DNA of 64,000 bases, taken from Actinobacillus genomosp. 1 (GTDB lineage Bacteria; Pseudomonadota; Gammaproteobacteria; Enterobacterales; Pasteurellaceae). The notes under the pieces were generated by a model, which worked only from the letters and a program-made list of their open reading frames with translations, did no database searches and was not told the DNA's origin. Positions 50,246 to 59,066 of the stretch are shown here, one piece after another (position 1 is the first letter of the stretch; every line of letters begins with the position of its first letter). The stretch is taken from positions 258,501 through 322,500 of the forward strand of contig NZ_CP103834.1 of the NCBI RefSeq assembly GCF_029774175.1, read 5' to 3'. Position numbers and translations under genes: made by a program.

Positions 50246-50935
50246 TTAATTCAGTAAGCGTTTTTGCTTTTCGGCAAACCATTCGGAAGCAAACAGCGCA
50301 ATTAAGGAAATCATAATCGAAACGGCACATAAACGTGCGGCAGCCAATTCACCGTCCGGTGTTTCGATAAAAGTAAAGAGTGCGGACGGAATAGTTTGAG
50401 TTTGATTCGGAATATTGGAAACAAAGGTGATTGTTGCACCAAATTCGCCTAGTGAACGGGCAAAGCCGAGTACGGCTCCAGCGATAATACCCGAAAAGGA
50501 AAGCGGCAGGGTAAGCGTAAAAAAGACTTTTAACGGAGATGCGCCTAATGTTCTAGCGGCTTGTTCTAATTTCGGATCGACCGCATCTAATGTCAAACGG
50601 ATCGATCTAACCATCAACGGAAATGCCATCACCATTGAAGCAAGTACCGCACCTTTCCAAGAAAAACTAAACGAAAATTCAAACCACTGCCATAAATACC
50701 GACCGATTACACCTTTTTTCGCCATTGAAACTAATAGTAAATAACCGATAACCACCGGCGGTAATACAAGCGGTAAATGGACAATACCGTTTAATAAGTT
50801 TTTTCCCCAGAATTGTTTACGGGATAGTAACCATGCGATCAAGATTGCTAACGGCAACGATAAAGCAACCGCAAGTAAAGCGACTTTCAAACTTAAGAAA
50901 ATAGCATCAAGTTCTTGAGGGGTAAAATTAAGCAT
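50246..50935 (-). CDS. modB: Molybdate ABC transporter permease ModB
   Basis: A 229-residue inner-membrane permease with about five helices. The coupling-helix motif QAARTLGASPLKVFFTLTLP and FARSLGEFGATITFVSN fit ModB/CysT-type permeases. It lies between modA (gap 54 bases) and modC (gap three bases), all on the minus strand. An uptake core is embedded near 50767. Confidence 0.95.
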   Translation of the reverse strand: MLNFTPQELDAIFLSLKVALLAVALSLPLAILIAWLLSRKQFWGKNLLNGIVHLPLVLPPVVIGYLLLVSMAKKGVIGRYLWQWFEFSFSFSWKGAVLASMVMAFPLMVRSIRLTLDAVDPKLEQAARTLGASPLKVFFTLTLPLSFSGIIAGAVLGFARSLGEFGATITFVSNIPNQTQTIPSALFTFIETPDGELAAARLCAVSIMISLIALFASEWFAEKQKRLLN

Positions 50936-50989
50936 GAGTGATTAACCATTGAAGAAAAAGAATAGCGATAAGCTATCCCTTTTGTGAGA

Positions 50990-51748
50990 TTAATTAACGG
51001 GGTAGAAACCCGCCGCTTTAAATTTTGCTTTCGCTTCAGGGGTATAGAGGAAGTCTAAAAATGCTTTTGCCTCTGATTTATCACTCAGTGTTACAGCAGG
51101 ATAAACGACTTCCCCATAGCTTTCAGTCGGAAATATGGCAATGACTTTGACTTTATCGGATACTTTAGCATCTGTGGAATACACAATACCTAATGGCGAT
51201 TCACCACGTTCAACGAATGAAAGCGCATCACGTACATTTTTAGCCCGAGCAAGTTTTGGCTCAACAGCCTGCCATAAGCCGTAATATTCCAATGCTTTTT
51301 TTGCGTATTTGCCTGCCGGTACATGTGCTGGATCGCCAACAGATAAATAGCTATTGACTAAAATTTTAGCAAAATCGACCGCTTGTATATCGCTTGCTAC
51401 TAATGAACTGTCTTTTGGTGCAATTAAAACCAGCTCATTTTTGACAAGATGACGGATATTTTGAGTTTTGGTAGGCTGTTTTTCTTTTAAGTAGTCCATC
51501 CATTTTAGATCAGCGGAAATAAATACATCTGCCGGCGCATCTTGTTCGATTTGTTTAGCTAATACCGAACTGGAGGCAAAGGAAAAGATAAGGTTATCAT
51601 CAGGATATTGCTTAGTGAAATCTTGTTGGATTTCTTGCAATACATTAGTCATTGATGAAGCGGCAAAGACAGTAATGTCTTGAGAGAATGCGAAAGGCGA
51701 TGAAAGCACTAACGCTCCAATAAAGAAAGTTTTAGATAATCGTTTCAT
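50990..51748 (-). CDS. modA: Molybdate-binding protein ModA
   Basis: A 252-residue periplasmic receptor: signal peptide MKRLSKTFFIGALVLSSPFAFSQ, then DITVFAASSMTNVLQEI (first oxyanion Ser pair), FSFASSSVLAKQI and VGDPAHVPAGKYA, all typical ModA ligand segments. It delivers molybdate (and tungstate) to ModB/ModC. The 5' leader holds an 11-base inverted repeat that could fold. An uptake core is inside the gene near 51377. Confidence 0.95.
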   Translation of the reverse strand: MKRLSKTFFIGALVLSSPFAFSQDITVFAASSMTNVLQEIQQDFTKQYPDDNLIFSFASSSVLAKQIEQDAPADVFISADLKWMDYLKEKQPTKTQNIRHLVKNELVLIAPKDSSLVASDIQAVDFAKILVNSYLSVGDPAHVPAGKYAKKALEYYGLWQAVEPKLARAKNVRDALSFVERGESPLGIVYSTDAKVSDKVKVIAIFPTESYGEVVYPAVTLSDKSEAKAFLDFLYTPEAKAKFKAAGFYPVN

Positions 51749-51770
51749 ATTGAAATTCCTTTAAAGCATT

Positions 51771-51827
51771 TAACACGAGAGCAAGCGGTCGGTTTTTAGC
51801 TGACTTTAGCAAATCTCTCTCGTGTTA
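51771..51827 (-). promoter_or_regulatory. Inverted repeat in the modA leader
   Basis: Perfect 11-base arms TAACACGAGAG and CTCTCGTGTTA, 35 bases apart, placed between the permease gene and modA. It lacks a T tract in either direction, so it is not a classic terminator; it may be a structured leader or processing site. An uptake core lies in the loop. Confidence 0.5.
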
Positions 51828-51843
51828 TCCTTGGCAAAGAAAA

Positions 51844-52605
51844 TCAGCTACGAAGCCCGACGCCCTTCTCAATCAATGAAAAGGCGATGTAGTATAACAC
51901 GGTAATAAATAAAATTAACACTACGAAAGTATAGGATACCGACACATCACTAATACCTAAAAAACCGTAACGGAAGCCGTTAATCATATACACAATCGGA
52001 TTAAATTTGGATACGGTTTGCCAAAATTCGGGTAAAAGCGAAATCGAGTAAAACACACCGCCTAAGTAAGTAAGAGGAGTTAAAACAAAAGTCGGAATTA
52101 ATCCGACATCATCGAATGATTTTGCATATACCGCATTAATTAATCCACCGAGTGCAAAGGCAATGGTTGTCATTAATAAAGTCAGTAAAATAATTGCCCA
52201 CGAATGAATATCAAACGATACGAAGCAGAGTGCGACCAACATCACTAAAATGCCGGCTAATCCGCCTCGTACAATACTTCCCATCACATAACCCCAAATA
52301 ATATTATGCGTCGAAAGTGGTGAAACCAGCAATTCTTCAAAGTTACGCGTAAATTTACTGAGGAAAAAGGATGAAGCGGTATTTACGTAAGAAGCGGTAA
52401 TCGCATTCATCATTACTAGTCCCGGTGCAATAAATTGCATATAACCGACCCCGTTCATTTCACCGATACGCCCACCGATAAGTTTACCAAAAATAAGAAA
52501 ATAGAGTGTTGTAGTAATAATCGGCGGCACAAGAGTCTGACGCCAAATGCGAATGATACGGCGAGATTCTTTGGCGGAAAGAGTAAAAAATCCAGTTAAA
52601 TTCAT
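51844..52605 (-). CDS. ABC-2 type permease (YadH-like)
   Basis: A 253-residue permease with six hydrophobic helices; the RQTLVPPIITTTLYFLIFG start, the LSTHNIIWGYVMGS region and the C-terminal KFNPIVYMINGFRYGFLG (ABC-2 signature) are typical. It follows the ATPase after three bases. Family members export drugs or polysaccharides; no substrate is evident. E. coli YadGH is the closest model. Confidence 0.9.
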   Translation of the reverse strand: MNLTGFFTLSAKESRRIIRIWRQTLVPPIITTTLYFLIFGKLIGGRIGEMNGVGYMQFIAPGLVMMNAITASYVNTASSFFLSKFTRNFEELLVSPLSTHNIIWGYVMGSIVRGGLAGILVMLVALCFVSFDIHSWAIILLTLLMTTIAFALGGLINAVYAKSFDDVGLIPTFVLTPLTYLGGVFYSISLLPEFWQTVSKFNPIVYMINGFRYGFLGISDVSVSYTFVVLILFITVLYYIAFSLIEKGVGLRS

Positions 52606-52608
52606 ATA

Positions 52609-53517
52609 TTAATTTGCCATTTTCATAAAGAGTTCTTCAAGGCGGTTAGACTTGTTACGCATACTAAGTACTTCCGCATCTTGTCGTGCAATTTGTTGGA
52701 ACAGATTAGTTAAACCCTGTTCACGTTTTACTTCCACTTCCAGCGTGTTTTCATCTAGCCATTGCGTAGGATAGCCGTGAATTTCAAGCGGTTGATTTTC
52801 CGATTTTTTTTGTAAATCTAGCACGAAAGTTTCCGTCTCTAATTTGGAGAGCAAGGCTTTCATTGAGGTGTTTTCAACCAATAAGCCGTTTTGAATAATA
52901 CCGATATGGCGGCAAAGGTTTTCCGCTTCTTCCAAATAGTGAGTGGTTAAAATAATAGTGGTGCCTTGCTGATTCAGTTCACGTAAAAAATCCCATAAAC
53001 TGCGGCGTAGCTCAATATCGACACCGGCGGTAGGCTCATCTAAAATCAGTAATTTCGGATTATGCATTAAAGCTCGAGCTATCATCACTCGGCGTTTCAT
53101 ACCACCGGAAAGTTCTCGGGTAAGATGATTTCGTTTTTCCCACAGATCGAGTTTTTTCAACCAAGTTTCGGCTCTATTTACCGCTTCTTTATGCGAAATA
53201 CCGTAATAACCGGCTTGCTGAGTTAAGACATCAATCACTTTCTCAAACTGATTGAAGTTAAATTCTTGCGGTACCAGCCCGATTTGCTGTTTAAGCTGAA
53301 TTTTTTGCGTATCAAGATCGTAGCCGAATACTTTTACGCTGCCGCTGGTTTTATTTACTAGCGAACTAATAATCCCAATGGTAGTCGATTTACCTGCACC
53401 GTTATGGCCAAGTAGTGCGTAAAAATCGCCTTGTTCTACACTAAGATCGATTCCTTTTACTGCTTGAACGCCGGTCGGATAAGTTTTGATAAGATTTTTG
53501 ATTTCTAGGGCTTTCAT
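52609..53517 (-). CDS. ABC transporter ATPase (YadG-like)
   Basis: A 302-residue CcmA-type ATPase. Walker A GHNGAGKSTTIGI, signature LSGGMKRRVMIARALM, Walker B LLILDEPTAGVDIEL and the H-loop LTTHYLEEAENL. The start overlaps the dnaX stop by one base (TAATG), so it is translationally coupled to the tau-length dnaX frame. It pairs with the permease downstream. An uptake core sits near 52785. Confidence 0.9.
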   Translation of the reverse strand: MKALEIKNLIKTYPTGVQAVKGIDLSVEQGDFYALLGHNGAGKSTTIGIISSLVNKTSGSVKVFGYDLDTQKIQLKQQIGLVPQEFNFNQFEKVIDVLTQQAGYYGISHKEAVNRAETWLKKLDLWEKRNHLTRELSGGMKRRVMIARALMHNPKLLILDEPTAGVDIELRRSLWDFLRELNQQGTTIILTTHYLEEAENLCRHIGIIQNGLLVENTSMKALLSKLETETFVLDLQKKSENQPLEIHGYPTQWLDENTLEVEVKREQGLTNLFQQIARQDAEVLSMRNKSNRLEELFMKMAN

Positions 53518-55582
53518 TATTCTTTATTCTCTGCAACGGCTCGAATTGTACTTTCATCGATTTCCGCATCAAATGCTTGGCGTAGCAACATTAATTTTTC
53601 ATCATTGGTAAGTGCTTTTTTCGCTTCGAGCGTTAAATGTTCGAAAATGGCTCGACGAATTTCAAGCGGTGTTTTATGTTCTGTACTCTCGCCGATACTC
53701 AATTCATAGCTAAGGCCTTTTTCTTGTAAGGCTGTTGCTAAGCTTTGGCGAGATTCGGCATTATCTAAATGTGCCATTGCCGGTTTGAGGATCAATGTAA
53801 GCTGTTCACCTTGTTTTTCGGCCAAATAACTGTTTAATGCCACTTGACGAGATAAACCACCGAGTTTTAATTCATTCACAATTTGGCACCATTCGTCTTG
53901 CTCGCAAGATAATGCGATTGTTTTTGCCACTAATTCCGGCGTACGCTCTTGCAAGATCGCTTGTTTGATATCGGATGGTTTAGTGCTTTCATTTTGGGTT
54001 TCTAATTCGGGATTGAGCCACGTCCAGCGATAATCTTCATCGCTTAATGGTTTTTCTGGTTGCTTTGTTGGTTGAAGCTGAGCTTGCGTTTGTTGCTCAG
54101 TTGCCAAATTCATAAAACGCTCTTGTAAACTTGGCGTATTTTGTGAATTTGGTCTGCTCGCCGATGAAATAGCCGGTTTAGCTAACTCAGGCTTTTTTTT
54201 TCGTTTTGAGTAAGTTGTGCCTGAGTTTGCTGCAACTGTTTACGGGCTTGCATTGCTGCAAGTGCCGGTGACACAGACGCTGAACCGCTTTCAACTGCGC
54301 TTGCGGCGGGCTGCGGATAAGCGGTTGAATTTTCCGGTATTTTTGCAGCGGGTTGTGTTGCAAAATTTTGAGCAGAATTAACCGCTTGCGGTGTGTGGTT
54401 TTGTGTTAGACGTGCTTTGAGCTGTTCAATATTTTGCTGCGGTGTATGCGATACAGTCGCTGTTGTTTGAACAACTTCCCTTACCGGTTGGCGATTAATT
54501 TCTTCAGCACGTTTAGGATGGAAAGCCAATGCACGTAAAATAGTCATTTCTACACCGGCACGTTGTTCCGGCGCAAATTCCAGTTCTTTTTTACCGCTGA
54601 GCATTAACTGATAGAAAAATTGTACGTCTTCAGGCGCAATTTGTTTTGCTAAAAAATGCAGCTGAGTTTGTTCCTGCTCACTATTTTTGAGCAACTGAAG
54701 CATCGCAATTTGATGTAACGTTTGGGCAATGTCCGAGAGTAGTTGTGACCAATCAACCCCTTTTTCAGCAACGGATTGAATAACTGACATTGCTTTTTCA
54801 CCGTCTGCTTGGGCAAGTGCGGTGACTAATTCGATTGGCTGGTGATCATCAATTAAACCGAGCATTTGCTGTACGATTAGTAAGCTAATATTTGCATTAC
54901 TTACTGCAATTGCCTGATCAGTTAAACTTAATGAGTCACGAATACTACCTTGGGCTGCTTTTGCTAGTTTTTCAATAGCAGCTGACTCGTAGGGAATATT
55001 CTCCTGTTGCAGGATAAATTCGAGATGGTTTGCGATCTGAGCTTGATCCAACGCACGCAAATGGAATTGCATACAACGGGATAAGATCGTGATCGGAAGT
55101 TTTTGTGGATCTGTCGTTGCCAGTAGGAACTTTACGTATTCCGGAGGTTCTTCCAGCGTTTTAAGTAGAGCATTGAAACTGTGACGAGAAAGCATATGCA
55201 CTTCGTCAATCAGGTAAACTTTGAAGCGTCCGACTGTTGGTTTGTATTGAACATTATCAAGCAACTCACGTGTGTCTTCGACTTTGGTGCGTGAAGCCGC
55301 ATCAATTTCAATCAGATCAATAAAGCGACCTTCTTCGATCGCTTTACAATTTGCACATTCACCACATGGCGTTGCAGTGATACCTGTTTCACAGTTTAAG
55401 CCTTTTGCAAATAGGCGTGCAATCGAAGTTTTACCCACTCCACGTGTACCGGAAAACAGGTAGGCGTGATGAAGTCTGCCTTCACGCAGACCATTTTCTA
55501 ATGCAGATAAAACGTGTTGCTGCCCGACAACTTCAGAAAAACGTTGCGGACGCCATTTACGGGCTAAAACTTGATAACTCAT
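53517..55582 (-). CDS. dnaX: DNA polymerase III gamma/tau subunit, read through a slippery A9 run
   Basis: Clamp-loader ATPase of the replicase. The zero frame from 55582 gives a 466-residue protein ending at 54182 shortly after the A9 run, with Walker A (FSGTRGVGKTSIAR), zinc-binding cysteines (CETG...CGECANC), DEVHMLS and the SRC sensor motif: a gamma-like product. The C-terminal tau part (DnaB/polymerase contact) continues in the -1 frame (seen as ERFMNLATEQQ...) to 53517. A -1 shift gives about 688 residues, the usual tau length for this family. So gamma is the default product and tau needs slippage, opposite to E. coli. A missing base in the A run is the alternative. Confidence 0.92.
54193..54201 (-). 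other. dnaX slippery A9 tract
   Basis: Nine A on the coding strand, read GAA AAA AAA AGC in the zero frame, followed by a stop six codons or so later. It allows -1 ribosomal slippage (A AAA AAA) or transcriptional slippage. A weak stem AGCC/GGCT with 15 bases between follows. Confidence 0.8.
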
Positions 55583-55627
55583 TGCGACTCTTATGTGTTA
55601 CGGAATAGTATTCCGTACTAAGAAATA

Positions 55628-56167
55628 TTAATGACCGGCAAACTCAACCAATGTGAATGAATTGATGCCTTCTTTTTCTAGACGTTCTTTTCCGCCTAAA
55701 TCCGGTAACCAAATCACAAAGGCTGCGTGTTCTACTTTACCACCTAAGCGACGAATTAATTTTGCCGTAGCGTCAATCGTACCGCCGGTTGCTAATAAAT
55801 CGTCTACAACTAATACGTTGTCACTTTCTTTTACTGAATCTAAATGGATCTCTAACGTATCTTCGCCATATTCTAAAGCATAAGATTGTGAAATCACTTC
55901 ACGAGGTAATTTTTTCGGTTTACGCACTAATACAAAAGGTACGCCCAACGCAAGTGCTACCGGTGCACCAAAGATAAAGCCGCGAGATTCTGTTCCGACG
56001 ACTTTAGTAATACCTTTATCTTTAAATTCGGCAACGATGGCATCTACGGTTGCCTTAAATGCTTCCGGCACTTCTAATAATGAGGTAATGTCACGGAAAA
56101 TAATACCTGCTTTCGGATAGTCAGGAATCGATTTGATTGAAGATTTGATTAAATCTAATTGGTTCAT
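55628..56167 (-). CDS. apt: Adenine phosphoribosyltransferase
   Basis: A 179-residue type I PRTase converting adenine and PRPP to AMP. VLVVDDLLATGGTIDATAKL is the PRPP loop, and IPDYPKAGIIFRDITSLL and ESRGFIFGAPVALALGVPFV the adenine pocket. ATG 56167 (MNQLDLIKSSIKS) is preferred; an upstream start at 56191 adds eight residues lacking support. As in E. coli, apt precedes dnaX on the same strand, here with a gap of about 45 bases. Confidence 0.97.
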   Translation of the reverse strand: MNQLDLIKSSIKSIPDYPKAGIIFRDITSLLEVPEAFKATVDAIVAEFKDKGITKVVGTESRGFIFGAPVALALGVPFVLVRKPKKLPREVISQSYALEYGEDTLEIHLDSVKESDNVLVVDDLLATGGTIDATAKLIRRLGGKVEHAAFVIWLPDLGGKERLEKEGINSFTLVEFAGH

Positions 56168-56308
56168 GGTTAGACCTTTAAAAAATAGCAAAATAACCTG
56201 AAGAATTTAGCAAAATTGAGCAAAATTACAAGGAAAATTTAAGGGGAGGGGCAACTCTGTATAATTTTCAATGGATTTATATAAGAAATTATATAAATTT
56301 ATTGATGG

Positions 56309-56326
56309 TATATAAAATTTTATATA
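56309..56326. promoter_or_regulatory. 18-base palindrome before the YheO-type regulator
   Basis: TATATAAAATTTTATATA is a perfect palindrome 30 bases before the regulator start; further TTATATAA copies lie at about 56277 and 56290. It may be an operator for autoregulation, or simply AT-rich promoter DNA. Confidence 0.4.
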
Positions 56327-56355
56327 TCCTATATAAAAAATTCTACGGAGATACT

Positions 56356-56988
56356 ATGAACCAAATTCTTATCCCTTATGCTTCGATGGCAGATATGTTA
56401 GTTGAAACGTTCGGAAAAAGTTGTGAAGTGGTTTTGCATGATTTAAACCGCCCTGAGTATTCGGTTGTGTATGTTGCCGGCGATGTTACACATCGTAAAC
56501 CGGGCCAGAATTTTGACCATTTGGTTAAGGAAGTGATGTTATCGGATAAGTTGAATAATAACTATGTAGCCAATTACTATTTTGAAGTCGAGGGTAAACT
56601 TATTCGTTCATCCACGCAACTGATTTTTGACCAAAACCAACAGCTGGTTGGTGCTTTATGTATCAACATTGACACAACACCGATTACTGAGCAAATCGCT
56701 TACTTAAATACCTTATTGCCTAACCTAAATCAGATAAAACAAACTGAGCAAACAGTTGAAACGGAAGAACTTCCGCTTTCTGCAATGGTAGAAAATTTAA
56801 TGGATAAAATTTTAAACGGACAATCTGTTCAAACAATGTCTCGGGATGAAAAAATTGAAAAGATTCGTTTTATGGAACAAAAAGGCTTGTTTTTAATGAA
56901 AGGCAGTATTGAGAAAGCTGCTGAAAAATTAGGCGTGAATAAAGTGACTATTTATAGTTATTTAGATGAAGTAAGAGGAAAACGCTAA
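56356..56988 (+). CDS. YheO-family transcriptional regulator (PAS-like plus HTH)
   Basis: A 210-residue regulator. The N-terminal YheO/PAS-like domain (about 5-115: FGKSCEVVLHDLNRPEYSVVYVAG) is followed by a linker and a C-terminal helix-turn-helix (KGSIEKAAEKLGVNKVTIYSYLDEVRGK). The family includes DauR, a regulator of D-amino-acid use in Pseudomonas. ATG 56356 follows ACGGAGA; a longer frame from 56302 is unlikely. Its stop overlaps the ridA start (TAATG), placing it at the head of a four-gene operon that it probably controls. Confidence 0.85.
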   Translation: MNQILIPYASMADMLVETFGKSCEVVLHDLNRPEYSVVYVAGDVTHRKPGQNFDHLVKEVMLSDKLNNNYVANYYFEVEGKLIRSSTQLIFDQNQQLVGALCINIDTTPITEQIAYLNTLLPNLNQIKQTEQTVETEELPLSAMVENLMDKILNGQSVQTMSRDEKIEKIRFMEQKGLFLMKGSIEKAAEKLGVNKVTIYSYLDEVRGKR

Positions 56989-57350
56989 TGGAAATTATTC
57001 TACCGAATCAAAGTAAAGGGCATTATTCACCGGCAATAAAATCCAACGGTATGTTGTATGTATCGGGACAACTTCCATTTAATACTGAAGGAAAAATTGT
57101 TGGCGATATTGCCGTTCAAACCAAACAAGCTCTCGCTAATTTAGCTCAAGTACTCGCCGCTGCCGGTCTTAGTAGAAATGATGTGGTGCAATGCCGTGTG
57201 TATATTCCCGATGTAGCTTATTGGGATACGGTGAATCAAGTTTATGCTGATTTTTTCGGTTCACACAAACCTGCTCGTACTGTTGTACCTTGCGGTAATT
57301 TGCATTACAACGCACTTATCGAAATTGATGCGGTTGCCGAATTTGCTTAG
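56988..57350 (+). CDS. RidA/YjgF-family enamine/imine deaminase
   Basis: A 120-residue trimeric protein. GMLYVSGQLPFN near residue 22, VVQCRVYIPD and the ArARTVVPCGNLHYNALIEIDAVA C-terminal region carry the catalytic Arg (KPARTVV) and the Glu near the end. RidA-type proteins hydrolyse 2-aminoacrylate and related reactive products of PLP enzymes to keto acids. The placement next to a PLP enzyme is therefore meaningful. It overlaps the regulator by one base and precedes the PLP enzyme by ten. Confidence 0.92.
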   Translation: MEIILPNQSKGHYSPAIKSNGMLYVSGQLPFNTEGKIVGDIAVQTKQALANLAQVLAAAGLSRNDVVQCRVYIPDVAYWDTVNQVYADFFGSHKPARTVVPCGNLHYNALIEIDAVAEFA

Positions 57351-57360
57351 GAGAATCAAT

Positions 57361-58455
57361 ATGAAATTTATCTGTAATCAATGCCAACAAATTGCGCCGG
57401 TATCTACTCGCCAAGCAAAATGTCAATGTGGCGGGTTATGGTCATTAGATTATCAGCCACCTAAATTTGATCTCAATCAGGTTGATCAGCATGAGTGGAG
57501 CTTATTTCGTTATCGAAAATTTATCGCTTTGCAAGATGAAAGTTGGCGTGATATTTCTTTGGGTGAGGGGATGACGCCGATAGTCCGTTTTGATGAAAAT
57601 GTATTATTAAAAATGGATTACTTTATGCCAACGCTTTCCTTTAAAGACCGTGGTGCGGCGGTGCTTATCAGTCATTGTAAGTCGATTGGTGTTGATTCGG
57701 TGGTACAAGATAGTAGTGGTAATGCAGGAAATAGTGTCGCAGCCTATTGCGCTAAAGCGGGTATTCAATGTGAAATTTTTGTACCGGAAGGAATATCGCC
57801 GAAAAAAATTAATATGATTGAGTCGCATGGTGCTAAAGCTAATGTGATTAAAGGTAGCCGTGATCATTGTGCCGATGTATGTCGTGCTAAAGTTGAAAAT
57901 GAGGGCGTTTATTATGCCAATCACGTGTATAACCCCTTCTTCTACGAAGGTACGAAAACGTATATTTATGAAATGTTTGAACAGCTCGGGCGGATTCCAA
58001 AACATATTGTCGTTCCGGTTGGAAACGGTACTTTGTTTATTGGTGTCATTAAAGGACTAGAACATTTGTTGGAAAGTGGCGTTATTGATGAAATACCAAC
58101 GATTATTGCATTACAAAGCGAATATTGTGATCCATTATTGCAAGCGGTCAAAAAAGGGCAAAAATTTGCAGAACAGGTTGAGATTAAGCCGACTATCGCC
58201 GAAGGTATTGCCATTGGGCAGCCTATGCGAGCAAGTGAAATTTTAGCTTATGCGGAAAAATATGCGATTCGTTTTGTTCATGCACCGGAAGATAAAATTC
58301 TTGCGGCACGAAATGCTTTAGCCAAAAAAGGGATTTATTGTGAACACACTACCGCAGCCAACTATGCAGCTTATCTTCATTACTGTGAGCTATATGGTGC
58401 AGTCGAAGATTGCTTAATTACAATGTGTGGTGCCGGGCTGAAATCAGATCATTAA
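57361..58455 (+). CDS. Threonine-synthase-fold PLP enzyme (amino-acid lyase candidate)
   Basis: A 364-residue fold-type II PLP enzyme. The N-terminus has a zinc-ribbon-like CNQCQQIAPVSTRQAKCQCGG; SFKDRG carries the PLP Lys and SSGNAGNSVAAYCAKAG the substrate loop, with VPVGNGTLF as phosphate loop. These features match threonine synthase and its threonine/serine dehydratase-like relatives. True ThrC normally lies with thrAB, which is not the case here, so threonine synthesis cannot be excluded, but the RidA neighbour favours an eliminating (deaminase) activity. ATG 57361 follows GGAG; an earlier frame would overlap ridA. Confidence 0.75.
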   Translation: MKFICNQCQQIAPVSTRQAKCQCGGLWSLDYQPPKFDLNQVDQHEWSLFRYRKFIALQDESWRDISLGEGMTPIVRFDENVLLKMDYFMPTLSFKDRGAAVLISHCKSIGVDSVVQDSSGNAGNSVAAYCAKAGIQCEIFVPEGISPKKINMIESHGAKANVIKGSRDHCADVCRAKVENEGVYYANHVYNPFFYEGTKTYIYEMFEQLGRIPKHIVVPVGNGTLFIGVIKGLEHLLESGVIDEIPTIIALQSEYCDPLLQAVKKGQKFAEQVEIKPTIAEGIAIGQPMRASEILAYAEKYAIRFVHAPEDKILAARNALAKKGIYCEHTTAANYAAYLHYCELYGAVEDCLITMCGAGLKSDH

Positions 58456-58469
58456 TTAAGGGAAATAAT

Positions 58470-58961
58470 ATGTCGGAAAAAATATTTGAAAATTTGACCG
58501 CACTTTTAGACCAACATCAAGCTCGTTATCGAGTAGTCCGTCATGTGAGTGCCGGTAAATCGGAAGAGGTTGCGAAAATTCGTGGTACGGAAATCGGGCA
58601 AGGGGCAAAAGCCTTGGTGTGTAAAATCAAAGGAAATGGTGTAAAACAAGCGGTACTTGCTATTTTACCAGCCGATGAGCAGGCGGATTTAAATCAAATC
58701 GCCCAATACTTAGGCGGTACAAAGGCGTCTCTTGCTAGCCCTAAAGAAGTTGATGAACTTACAGATTGTGTATTTGGTGCGATTCCACCTTTTAGCTTTC
58801 ATCCGGATCTTAAACTTATTGCAGATCCTAGTTTACTTGAACGCTACGATGAGCTTGCTTTTAACGCCGGTACGCTAGAATGTTCAATTATTTTAAATAC
58901 GCAAGATTATGCACGTATTGTGCAGCCGATGTTAGTGAGTTTTGTGAAAAGAGATATATAG
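58470..58961 (+). CDS. YbaK/ProX-type aminoacyl-tRNA deacylase domain protein
   Basis: A 163-residue single-domain protein of the YbaK/EbsC family, which hydrolyses mischarged tRNA such as Cys- or Ala-tRNA(Pro). HVSAGKSEEVAKIRGTEIGQGAKALVCKIKG contains the conserved Lys/Gly residues of the active pocket, and GGTKASLASPKEVDELTDCVFGAIPPF the GxxxP loop. ATG 58470 follows AAGGGA; it comes 15 bases after the PLP enzyme. Its role in that operon is unknown: it may clear tRNA mis-aminoacylated with the operon's substrate, or merely be linked. Confidence 0.82.
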   Translation: MSEKIFENLTALLDQHQARYRVVRHVSAGKSEEVAKIRGTEIGQGAKALVCKIKGNGVKQAVLAILPADEQADLNQIAQYLGGTKASLASPKEVDELTDCVFGAIPPFSFHPDLKLIADPSLLERYDELAFNAGTLECSIILNTQDYARIVQPMLVSFVKRDI

Positions 58962-59033
58962 AAACTACTCGGTTTTAGATTAAATTTAATCGCTTTTATG
59001 TAACCAATTACATAATGTTAAAAAATACGAAAA

Positions 59034-59060
59034 AAAGACCGCTTGCTTTTGGCGGTCTTT
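59034..59060. terminator. Bidirectional terminator carrying an uptake core
   Basis: Stem AAAGACCGC / GCGGTCTTT with the uptake core GACCGCTTGC in the left arm and loop, between converging operons; A-rich left flank. Confidence 0.8.
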
Positions 59061-59066
59061 ATCAAT

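Noticed and set aside
53517..54113. A separate hypothetical gene of 198 codons
   Set aside because: The sequence is the tau-specific C-terminal region of DnaX; the -1 frame joins it to the upstream frame across the A9 run.
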